DNA from: Tractidigestivibacter sp050946515
GTDB taxonomy: Bacteria > Actinomycetota > Coriobacteriia > Coriobacteriales > Atopobiaceae
Direction of reading: 5' to 3'
Length of the DNA: 56,245 bases
Assembly: GCF_050946515.1 (NCBI RefSeq)
Contig: NZ_JBMNUX010000016.1
Coordinates: 1-56,245 of the forward strand
Part shown: positions 26,094 through 32,747 of the stretch, in pieces
How the letters are laid out: every line of letters starts with the position of its first letter
Position numbering within the stretch: the stretch's first letter is position 1
The notes under the pieces: generated by a model
The model's database searches: none
What the model was told of the DNA's origin: nothing
What the model saw: the letters and a program-made list of their open reading frames with translations, nothing else
Translations under genes and position numbers: made by a program

Positions 26094-27025
26094 CAGTGCG
26101 TCTCGTCCTTCTCGCCAAACAAGAACTCACGCCAGCGCGGCAGCTCGTCCATAGCCTGTTCGTGGCCAAGCATGAACGCGTGCTCAAGCTCGGGCTTGTT
26201 AAGCGTCGTGCGGCCTACGGGCATCTCGCGCGGACGCACCACGTATGCCTTGCCCGCGGCCTCGAGCTCCTGCAGGTGGTCAAGCGCTTCGTTATAGCGC
26301 TGAGGGCGCGTGAACAGGGCATTCCTTGCGTAAGGCGAGTCGCTGAACAGCTTCACAATGGTCTTGCGGCGCGCATTTGTAACCTCTGGCTTTCGATAGC
26401 CAGCGGGTCTGGACGTGATTACGAAGAACTTCTCGTAGCCATCGTCTTCGGCGATGTGTGTAGGAAGCCCGGCACCCTCGCCAAGCGAGCCGTCCAGCAT
26501 GACCTGGCCATCCACCTCAATGGGCTTCATGATGCCGGGCATCGTGGAGCTTGCCCGCACGCAGGCCATGAGGTCCTGCATTGTCTGCATGTGGTCGCGA
26601 CCCCACACAACAGTGCGGCCCGTGTCCTTCTGAAATGCCTGGATGCGCACTTCGGCGGGGTTGGCCTGGAACGTCTCCCAGTCAAACGGCATGGACCCAT
26701 CCTCAATGCAACCCAGATAGTCGTACTCGGCGTTAAAGAAGCCATGTCGCTGAAGGAACGACCGAACGCCGCCCATGTTGGGGTTGTCGACGAAATCTAC
26801 AAACGAGCGCTTCGTGCGCTTGAGGTCGCGCGAGACGTAGTTTGTCGCGACGGTCGTGCCTGCCGAGATGCCGCACACGTAGTCGAAGTAAATGCCCTGC
26901 TCTAGGAGGACGCCCACGACGCCCGAGGTAAAACTTGCGCGCATCGCGCCTCCCTCGATAACGAGGGCGCAATCAGTGACGTTGTTTTTTAGTACGGTCG
27001 GTTCGCCTTGTGCCTGATCGGCCAT
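26093..27025 (-). CDS. Patatin-like phospholipase, first of a tandem pair
   Basis: A 310-residue paralogue of the next gene. It carries VIEGGAMRASFTSG, where the third glycine of GGG is replaced by Ala, then GISAG with the catalytic Ser and the dyad Asp in DGSLGEGAGLP (DGS instead of DGG). Both active-site residues are kept, so activity is expected. The ATG at 27025 has AAGGAG at 8 nt; longer frames reaching 27562 run into the opposite-strand sirtuin. It diverges from the sirtuin with a 63-bp gap. The tandem arrangement indicates duplication, and the differing oxyanion loops suggest divergence in substrate. Confidence 0.9.
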   Translation of the reverse strand: MADQAQGEPTVLKNNVTDCALVIEGGAMRASFTSGVVGVLLEQGIYFDYVCGISAGTTVATNYVSRDLKRTKRSFVDFVDNPNMGGVRSFLQRHGFFNAEYDYLGCIEDGSMPFDWETFQANPAEVRIQAFQKDTGRTVVWGRDHMQTMQDLMACVRASSTMPGIMKPIEVDGQVMLDGSLGEGAGLPTHIAEDDGYEKFFVITSRPAGYRKPEVTNARRKTIVKLFSDSPYARNALFTRPQRYNEALDHLQELEAAGKAYVVRPREMPVGRTTLNKPELEHAFMLGHEQAMDELPRWREFLFGEKDETH

Positions 27026-27066
27026 GGCACTCACTCCTTTCGGTGATAGCATCGAGGGATACATAC

Positions 27067-27080
27067 CCCGTTCGAACGGG
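27067..27080. promoter_or_regulatory. Perfect palindrome overlapping the sirtuin translation start region
   Basis: CCCGTTCGAACGGG is a perfect 14-bp palindrome between the divergent patatin and sirtuin genes, immediately before and partly overlapping the GGGAGG ribosome site. It could be an operator shared by both genes or a hairpin that hides the ribosome site. Confidence 0.4.
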
Positions 27081-27088
27081 AGGAAACC

Positions 27089-27832
27089 ATGGGTGGCGGC
27101 AGAACGATTACAGATCCCCAGCAAGCGGCGCAGGAGCTTTCCCGGCGCATCGACCGCGCGAAGAGCGTCGTGTTCTTTGGTGGCGCGGGCGTTTCGACGG
27201 CGAGCGGCATCCCCGACTTTCGGAGCGAGGACGGTCTCTATCACCAAAAGTTCAAGTACCCTCCAGAGACCATGCTGGGGCACGACTTCTTCATGACCCA
27301 TACCGAGGAGTTCTATGACTTCTATCGTAACCGCATGATTGCTCTGGACGCAAAACCAAACCAGGCTCATCTCAAGCTTGCCCAGCTTGAGGAACAGGGC
27401 AAGCTTACGGCCGTTGTTACCCAGAATATCGATGGCCTTCATCAAAAGGCCGGCTCCAAGCGGGTCTACGAGCTGCACGGGTCGGTGCACCGCAATATCT
27501 GCCAGAAGTGCGGCGCAGTCTATTCTGCCGAGTGGATCATGGGTACGGAGGGCGTTCCTCACTGCGAGAAGTGCGGCGGTCTTGTGAAGCCTGACGTGGT
27601 TCTTTATGGCGAGTCGCTTGACGAAGGCACGCTGATTGGCGCGGCGAAGGCAATCGCTTCTTGCGACATGCTAATCATCGGAGGCACGTCTCTTGTGGTG
27701 TATCCTGCGGCGGGGCTTGTCCAGTACTTCAATGGCTCAGACCTTGTGATCGTGAATAAGCAGCCCACCCCTCAAGACTCCGCTGCTGACCTTGTTTGTG
27801 CATGCGACATCGCCAAAGCTTTCGATTTCTAG
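27089..27832 (+). CDS. cobB: NAD-dependent protein deacylase (sirtuin)
   Basis: A 247-residue class I-type sirtuin that removes acyl groups from lysines using NAD. NAD binding is shown by GAGVSTASGIPDFRSEDG (about residues 32-49), TQNIDGLH and the catalytic His in YELHGSVH. The zinc ribbon has two Cys pairs, CQKC and CEKC. The C-terminal GTSLVVYPAAGL and IVNKQPTP complete the Rossmann fold. The ATG at 27089 follows GGGAGG. Length is standard. It reads divergently from the patatins and is followed by folP-folK, with which it is not evidently coupled. Confidence 0.94.
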   Translation: MGGGRTITDPQQAAQELSRRIDRAKSVVFFGGAGVSTASGIPDFRSEDGLYHQKFKYPPETMLGHDFFMTHTEEFYDFYRNRMIALDAKPNQAHLKLAQLEEQGKLTAVVTQNIDGLHQKAGSKRVYELHGSVHRNICQKCGAVYSAEWIMGTEGVPHCEKCGGLVKPDVVLYGESLDEGTLIGAAKAIASCDMLIIGGTSLVVYPAAGLVQYFNGSDLVIVNKQPTPQDSAADLVCACDIAKAFDF

Positions 27833-27913
27833 CCCCAACGCCCCGGCGTCGTTAAAATAGATTGGATTGTTGTACTGCGGGCACCGACCGTGCTTGCAGA
27901 AGTCGGGAGGTCG

Positions 27914-29356
27914 ATGAATTTGCTCAGAGAGAACTACGCAACCTGGCAGTGCGGTAAGCACGAGCTTTCGCTTGCGCGTCCGCGCATCATGGGCATTCTG
28001 GACGTGACCCCTGGCTCTGCCTTGGGCGGTGGCGAGACGTATGACCCCGACAAAGCGGTCAAGCGTGGTCTTGAGTTGCTCGACGAAGGCGCCGACATCA
28101 TCGACGTCGATGGGGGAACGACGCCTTCGGGAGAAGATCCCCTCTCGCCTGACGCTGAAGCGGCGCGCGTGGTTCCTGTTGTGCGTGCGCTTGTGGCTGC
28201 GGGCGCCATCGTGTCAATCAACACGCGCCATGCCTCCGTCGCAAAGATGTGCGTGCGCCTGGGCGCCTCGATCATAAATGACGTGACGGGCTTTACCGAC
28301 CCCGACATGGTGCAGGTCGTCTCGGAGACCGACTGTGGCTGCGTAATTATGCACTGGGAGCATAAGGGGCTTGGCACTCACGTTTCGCGTCGCGTTGTCC
28401 AGCTGGATGACTCTCGCCCAACGCGCAGTCAGCCGCAGCGCGCCCTTTCCTCGCAGCATCGCTTTACTCTTCCCGACGAGGCCTCGATCATGCGACAGGT
28501 CATGGGCTTTCTGGGCGACCAGGCGCGTACGCTCATGCGCGCTGGCGTCAATCATGACCGCATCTGCATCGATCCTGGTCCGGGTTTCGACAAGTTTCCC
28601 GACGAGGACGTTGTCATTCAGCGAGCCACTCGCTCAATGGTCTCGATGGGCTATCCGCTTCTGTGCTCCGTGTCACGCAAGGGCTTTGTTGGCGCGGTGT
28701 CTGGCGTACAAGACGATGCCGACCGCGATCCCGGCACGTACGGCATCTGCATATCCTCTGTCGCCAATGGCGCCCGCATCCTGCGCGTTCATGATGTGGC
28801 AGGAGCTGCGCAGGCCATCAACTCGTACTGGGCCGTCTCTCATAAGGACTCGCGCCAGGGCTTTGTCTCGCTTGGCTCGAATGTGGGCGACCGCATAAAG
28901 TACCTCACGCGAGCCGTGCAGCTTATCGACGACATCCCTCTGACCTGCGTAGTCTCGGTGAGCCATGCCTACGAGACCGAGCCTGCCTATGGCATCGCGA
29001 CACCTGTTGCCAACGCCGTGGCCGAGATTCGCACCGAGCTCCACCCGCTTGTCCTGATGGACCACCTTCTTGCGGTAGAAGACGCGCTGGACCGTACGCG
29101 CAACCCTGAGGAAGCGGGCCATGGTCCTCGCACAATCGATTGCGACCTTGCCTACGTTGAGGGCGAGCAGCATGCGGGCTCTAAGCTGACGCTTCCGCAC
29201 CCGCGCTTGGGCGAGCGCGACTACGTTCTTGTCCCTATGGAAGACCTCATGCATGACCCCGTGCGCTTTCTTAAGCACGCTGGCGTGGACGTTGTCGATT
29301 CCGAGCAGCGCGTCGGTCACGTGACGGCAGATTTGGGTGAGATTCTGTGGGAGTAG
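27914..29356 (+). CDS. FolP-FolK fusion: eroded dihydropteroate synthase domain plus HPPK domain
   Basis: A 480-residue fusion. Residues 1 to about 310 have the dihydropteroate synthase fold: IMGILDVTPGS, SIINDVTG, IDPGPGFDKF, SVSRKGFVG and RVHDV are recognisable. Several near-invariant residues differ: the metal Asn of NVTPDS is Asp, the DSFSDGG loop is GSALGGG, the STRPG loop is TTPSG, and the pterin Asp of SVDT is Asn (SINT). A polar insert of about 25 residues lies near 165-190. The C-terminal HPPK part (about 322-470) looks intact, with LGSNVGDR, YETEPAYG and GPRTIDCDL. The ATG at 27914 is only 3 nt from GGGAGG, so a TTG at 27920 is possible. The next gene overlaps its end by 10 nt. Confidence 0.82.
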   Translation: MNLLRENYATWQCGKHELSLARPRIMGILDVTPGSALGGGETYDPDKAVKRGLELLDEGADIIDVDGGTTPSGEDPLSPDAEAARVVPVVRALVAAGAIVSINTRHASVAKMCVRLGASIINDVTGFTDPDMVQVVSETDCGCVIMHWEHKGLGTHVSRRVVQLDDSRPTRSQPQRALSSQHRFTLPDEASIMRQVMGFLGDQARTLMRAGVNHDRICIDPGPGFDKFPDEDVVIQRATRSMVSMGYPLLCSVSRKGFVGAVSGVQDDADRDPGTYGICISSVANGARILRVHDVAGAAQAINSYWAVSHKDSRQGFVSLGSNVGDRIKYLTRAVQLIDDIPLTCVVSVSHAYETEPAYGIATPVANAVAEIRTELHPLVLMDHLLAVEDALDRTRNPEEAGHGPRTIDCDLAYVEGEQHAGSKLTLPHPRLGERDYVLVPMEDLMHDPVRFLKHAGVDVVDSEQRVGHVTADLGEILWE

Positions 29357-29988
29357 CTGCGGCAAAGGCCACGGACGCAGCCCGCTCTGGCGCGGCTCAC
29401 GGAGATGCCTTCTCTCATAGCGAGGGCGGAGAGCTCGAGATAGCCGTCGTTCTGAAGCCGGGCATAGGCATGAAAGACGTGCCAGGAGTGCCGTACGTGG
29501 TTGCGCTGGGGGCATGCGAAGGGCTTGACAGCCTGGGTGTCTCTGGTGTGGGCATCGGCTGGCCGGCAGACTTGACGAGCGAGCGCGGGCTTGTTTCTAG
29601 CGTGCGCACCGCCGCGGGCTATGAGGATGGCATCTTTGTGGTGGCATCCCTTGCGTTCAACCTGTCTGACGCAAACGAGGGCATGCCCTCTGAACAGCAG
29701 CTAGCTAGTGGAGTGTGCAAGGGCATTCTAGCGCGAGTGGACGACTGGGCTGCCAACGCGGCTGCTGGGCGCACGGCTGCGGGCTTTCTCGCGCCGGTGC
29801 TCTCCGACTACTTCGATCGCGTGCTCCTGATGGGCAAGCCGGTCGACGTGGTGTATCCCAACGGACGCGTTGCCATGAAGGGAACGCTTGCGGGGATTGA
29901 CATCTGGGGTAGGGCCACGATTAAAAACGAGCTCGGAGGCGAGCTCGAGATTTCTCCCGAGCAGGCCTCCATCCGCGCCTCTCGCTAG
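29347..29988 (+). CDS. Degenerate biotin-protein-ligase-like protein
   Basis: A 213-residue protein resembling the core and C-terminal domains of BirA without its DNA-binding domain. GVGIGWPADL aligns with the ligase motif KWPND but lacks its catalytic lysine. The GRGRRGR biotinyl-AMP loop is not visible in the N-terminal part, and GIGINVN is replaced by VASLAFNL. The C-terminal segment VAMKGTLAGIDIWGRATI looks like the ligase C-terminal domain. It starts at GTG 29347 inside the folK end, so it is coupled to folate synthesis, and its stop overlaps that of the convergent pantothenate kinase. It is probably not an active ligase. A structural or regulatory role is possible. Confidence 0.65.
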   Translation: MGVAAAKATDAARSGAAHGDAFSHSEGGELEIAVVLKPGIGMKDVPGVPYVVALGACEGLDSLGVSGVGIGWPADLTSERGLVSSVRTAAGYEDGIFVVASLAFNLSDANEGMPSEQQLASGVCKGILARVDDWAANAAAGRTAAGFLAPVLSDYFDRVLLMGKPVDVVYPNGRVAMKGTLAGIDIWGRATIKNELGGELEISPEQASIRASR

Positions 29989-30770
29989 CGCGGGTTTCGC
30001 TCTTCTCTCATCTGGTAGATATCAACGATTCCACGAAGCGTGAGCTCGGGGTCCACGGTCGTAAAGAGCGTCGTTGCCTTGCTGACGGTGCGCGCAAGGC
30101 CGCCCGTGGCAATAACGGGAGCCTCGGGAATGTCCAGCTCTTCCTTGATGCGGCCGACAAGACCTTCCGCCATGGCCGCGGCGCCTACGACGATGCCTGA
30201 CTGCACCGCGGTCTCGGTTGTGTCCCCGAGCGCGTGGGCAGGGGCCTCGATGGGCACGCTCGAGAGCTTGGCCGCGCGGGAGAAGAGAGCCGAAGCCGAG
30301 AGCATGAGCCCCGGCGAGATGGCGCCGCCGCGGTACTTGCCGTCCGCATCGACGACGTCGATGTTTGTTGCTGTGCCAAAGTCGACCACGATAACGGGGG
30401 CGCCATAGGTCCTCTTTGCTGCGACGGCATTGGCAATGCGGTCTGCGCCGACGGAGCGGGGGTTCGGCATGTCAACATCGATGCCGCACCACTCTCCGGG
30501 AGTCAGCACCATCGGCGGCTGCGCGAGGTGGTCGGTGAGGCATTTTGACCACGCGCGCGTAAGGACGGGCACAACGCAGGCAAGCCCTGCGCAGTCAACG
30601 GAACTCAGGTCAAGACCGTCTTTTGAGAAAAAGCCGTGCAGGCGCGAGTCTAGCATGTCCGAGGTGTCGGTCCTGCTTGTTGACATGCGCCAGCCATGAA
30701 CCGAGGCGCCTTCCTCATCAAAAAGGCCAATGGTGGTCTGCGTGTTCCCGACGTCAATCGCGAGAAACAT
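29985..30770 (-). CDS. coaX: Type III pantothenate kinase
   Basis: A 261-residue ASKHA-fold kinase for the first step of coenzyme A synthesis. MFLAIDVGNTQTTIGLF provides the first phosphate loop, NPRSVGADRIANAVAA the second phosphate and pantothenate region, VVDFGTATNIDVVD the catalytic Asp region, and GGAISPGL the adjacent loop. Type III enzymes need a monovalent cation and are not inhibited by CoA. The ATG at 30770 has GGAGG 5 nt upstream; longer frames cross the rpmE leader. It converges on and overlaps by 4 nt the biotin-ligase-like gene, and diverges from rpmE. Confidence 0.94.
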   Translation of the reverse strand: MFLAIDVGNTQTTIGLFDEEGASVHGWRMSTSRTDTSDMLDSRLHGFFSKDGLDLSSVDCAGLACVVPVLTRAWSKCLTDHLAQPPMVLTPGEWCGIDVDMPNPRSVGADRIANAVAAKRTYGAPVIVVDFGTATNIDVVDADGKYRGGAISPGLMLSASALFSRAAKLSSVPIEAPAHALGDTTETAVQSGIVVGAAAMAEGLVGRIKEELDIPEAPVIATGGLARTVSKATTLFTTVDPELTLRGIVDIYQMREERNPR

Positions 30771-30878
30771 GATTGCCTCCGTGGGTATGGTTGAGTTCCT
30801 ACGTTCCCGCCACAGTGTATTCCATGAAACGGATCTCGTTCCCAGCATTTCTCCACACATGAGGTGTTGGCGAAGTGC

Positions 30879-30967
30879 TATATTTTCAAAGCTTGAGCGT
30901 CTCGGGAGACTGAGACACACCACCCCTGCCCTGGTCGGAAACCAGGGCCAAGAAAAGGAGTCCTGCC
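30879..30967 (+). ncRNA. Probable L31 ribosomal leader RNA with rpmE promoter
   Basis: An extended -10 (TGCTATATT, TATATT at 30879-30884) is followed by two possible hairpins: one from GTCTC/GAGAC at about 30899-30915, and CCCTGGT/AACCAGGG at about 30931-30949, then AAAAGGAG and the rpmE ATG. Leader RNAs for L31, including a Coriobacteria class, have been described from comparative genomics, and this fits by position. I cannot check the covariance model here. Confidence 0.5.
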
Positions 30968-31432
30968 ATGAAGCAAGGAATTCACCCAAATTACGTGGAG
31001 TGCACCGTTCGTTGCACCTGCGGGAACACGTTCAAGACGCGTTCCACCAAGAAGGAGATCGTCGTCGATCTCTGCGACAAGTGCCACCCCTTCTATACCG
31101 GCCAGCAGAAGCTCGTTGACACCGGTGGTCGCGTCCAGCGCTTCTCCGAGAAGTTCGGTGGCGCTGCTGCTGCCCAGCTGAAGCGTGCCGAGGAGGCCAA
31201 GGCTGCCAAGGCCGCCAAGGCCGCCCAGGAGCAGGCCGCTCGCAAGGCTGCCAAGGAGGCCAAGGCTGCCGAGAAGGCCAAGCGTGCTGCTGAGTACGCC
31301 AAGAAGGCCGAGGCAGAGGCCGCCAAGGCTGCAAAGGAGGCCGAGAAGGCCGCAGCCGAGCAGGCTGCCGAGGCTCCCGCCGAGGCCACCCCTGCAGAGG
31401 CTGCTCCTTCCGAGGAGAAGGCCGCTGAGTAG
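30968..31432 (+). CDS. rpmE: Ribosomal protein L31 with long Ala/Lys/Glu-rich C-terminal extension
   Basis: Residues 1-65 are a complete zinc-containing L31: MKQGIHPNYVEC, the zinc cysteines 16, 18, 36 and 39, and HPFYTGQQKLVDTGGRVQRF. Residues 66-154 are an unusual extension of about 90 residues built almost only of Ala, Lys, Glu, Arg and Gln, ending in a Pro/Ala/Glu tail; it probably forms one long charged helix. Normal L31 is about 70-90 residues. The ATG at 30968 has AAAAGGAG upstream. A terminator follows directly, so the gene is monocistronic. The extension could reach from the ribosome surface to other partners, which is inference. Confidence 0.9.
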   Translation: MKQGIHPNYVECTVRCTCGNTFKTRSTKKEIVVDLCDKCHPFYTGQQKLVDTGGRVQRFSEKFGGAAAAQLKRAEEAKAAKAAKAAQEQAARKAAKEAKAAEKAKRAAEYAKKAEAEAAKAAKEAEKAAAEQAAEAPAEATPAEAAPSEEKAAE

Positions 31433-31466
31433 GCGCCCTTCTCGCAGGGCTGCTGCAAGACAGAAG

Positions 31467-31502
31467 AAGGAGGCGACTCTGTGGAGCCGCCTCCTTTTTT
31501 CG
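31467..31502 (+). terminator. Terminator of rpmE
   Basis: GGAGGCGACTC pairs with GAGCCGCCTCC around a TGTG loop and is followed by six T. The downstream gene is convergent. Confidence 0.9.
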
Positions 31503-31521
31503 ATGCATCTAACTGGGCATG

Positions 31522-32433
31522 CTATACAAATTTCAGACCGCTGCCGCCCTCGGCGGGCTTGTCCTCGCGGTCCGCGGGGCTTGCTCCTCCGCCCGCGGAA
31601 GGCTGCGTGCCGCTTGCGTTGCGTGCCTCGGAAGCGGTAGCGGCTGCATTGGCTTGGGCCTGAAGCTGCGCAATCGTTGTCTGCAAGCGCTGCTTGGCCT
31701 CCTCTTCGGTCTCTTTGGAGCGCGTCACATGCGCCTCGCTGATGACGACGTTGAGCGCCTTGTTGCGCTTTGCGGAGTCGAGCAGCGCATCCATCTGACC
31801 AGCGGCCTTCGCTTTCTTGAGAATCGCCTCGGCATCGGCGGGGGAGAGGCCCATCAGGTGCGGAAGCTCCGTCTCGTCCACCTTGATTTTCTTCTCGCTG
31901 GCATATGCGTCGAGGGCGGCGGCGTGCTCGGCCTCGACTTTGGCCTGCTCCTTCACAAGAGCCTCGAACTGTGCGGATGAGATGCTCATGCTGCGCAGCG
32001 CGTCATTGAGCGTGACGCCGGCCTGGCCTCCCGTAAGGCTAGCCATGAGCTCGCGCGCTATGAGGTTCTCGTACTGCTCAACCTGGTTTTGGGGGACCGA
32101 CTGGCAGAGACGCTCGGAAAGCTTTTCCAAGCACTGCTCGGTAATCTGGTTTTGGACGGTTGTTTCGTTCATAGCGTCAAGCTCTTTGCGAACTTGGTCC
32201 TTGAGCTCATCGATTGTGGACGATTCGCCAAGGTGCTTCTCGACCCAAGAGGGGTCCTCGAGGTCCTCGCGAGTTCCGCCAGCCTGCTCGGCAATGGCTG
32301 AAAGTGCCAGCTCAACTTCGTCGTCTGTTGTCAGAGGCTCAATAACCTGCACTTCGACGGGGTCGTACGACGTCAGCGTATAGAACGCCTTGTTGCCAAT
32401 AACAAGCGGCTCCGGCTTCTGAATGATGGACAT
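31522..32433 (-). CDS. Trigger-factor C-terminal-domain-like protein without ribosome-binding and PPIase domains
   Basis: A 303-residue protein. The central helical part (about residues 55-230: DELKDQVRKELDAMNETTVQNQ, then NQVEQYENLIARELM and later VVISEAHVTRSKE) resembles the substrate-cradling C-terminal domain of trigger factor. The N-terminal ribosome-binding domain and the FKBP-type PPIase domain are absent; normal trigger factor is about 430 residues. The C-terminal 70 residues are Ala/Gln/Ser/Gly-rich and disordered. The ATG at 32433 has CAGGAGG upstream. No signal peptide is seen, so it is probably a cytoplasmic chaperone. It is convergent with rpmE. Alternative: a SurA/PrsA-like helical protein. 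Confidence 0.7.
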   Translation of the reverse strand: MSIIQKPEPLVIGNKAFYTLTSYDPVEVQVIEPLTTDDEVELALSAIAEQAGGTREDLEDPSWVEKHLGESSTIDELKDQVRKELDAMNETTVQNQITEQCLEKLSERLCQSVPQNQVEQYENLIARELMASLTGGQAGVTLNDALRSMSISSAQFEALVKEQAKVEAEHAAALDAYASEKKIKVDETELPHLMGLSPADAEAILKKAKAAGQMDALLDSAKRNKALNVVISEAHVTRSKETEEEAKQRLQTTIAQLQAQANAAATASEARNASGTQPSAGGGASPADREDKPAEGGSGLKFV

Positions 32434-32747
32434 GTGACCTCCTGGTACTGCGACCTCTTCTGTTTGGTCGATACTCTCTGTCGTGTACCCCATTGTGGGT
32501 GCGATGCATGCCCAAGGCGAAAAAATTCGCCGTAATCTGGCAGGCCGTTAACGCGACAGACACGACATCCCAACGTACGCAGAGGGGTCCTAAGTCCTAT
32601 TTCTTGGTTGCTGGACCTTGTCGTCCGCTTGTCCGTTGCCCGCCTGTGGACGCAGCAATAGGGAATGCCGCGTTACAGAGTGGTAGAAATCGGCAACAAT
32701 AAAATGACTGGGCGCATTGTGTGTCTAGTTTGTAGGGGGGAACATAT
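32434..32747. other. 314-bp intergenic region, divergent promoters presumed
   Basis: This gap lies between the trigger-factor-like gene (minus) and the FAD dehydrogenase gene (plus). I see no convincing gene; a 69-codon frame at 32493-32702 has no ribosome site and no conserved features. The plus-strand gene is preceded by GTAGGGGGG as ribosome site. No clear hairpin or repeat was found. Confidence 0.5.

Noticed and set aside
25191..27832. Patatin plus sirtuin as an anti-phage defence locus
   Set aside because: The patatins are of the common YjjU housekeeping type and the sirtuin is a full CobB-like deacylase with zinc ribbon. No cyclase, TIR, STING, Argonaute or other defence partner is near.
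32620..32665. ZTP-type riboswitch resemblance (TTGCCCGCCTGTGG)
   Set aside because: Only a short 3'-like string matches from memory; the 5' half and pseudoknot partner are not visible upstream.
32493..32702. 69-codon open frame in the gap before the FAD dehydrogenase
   Set aside because: No ribosome site, unusual composition and no similarity to any family I know; it lies in a likely promoter region.
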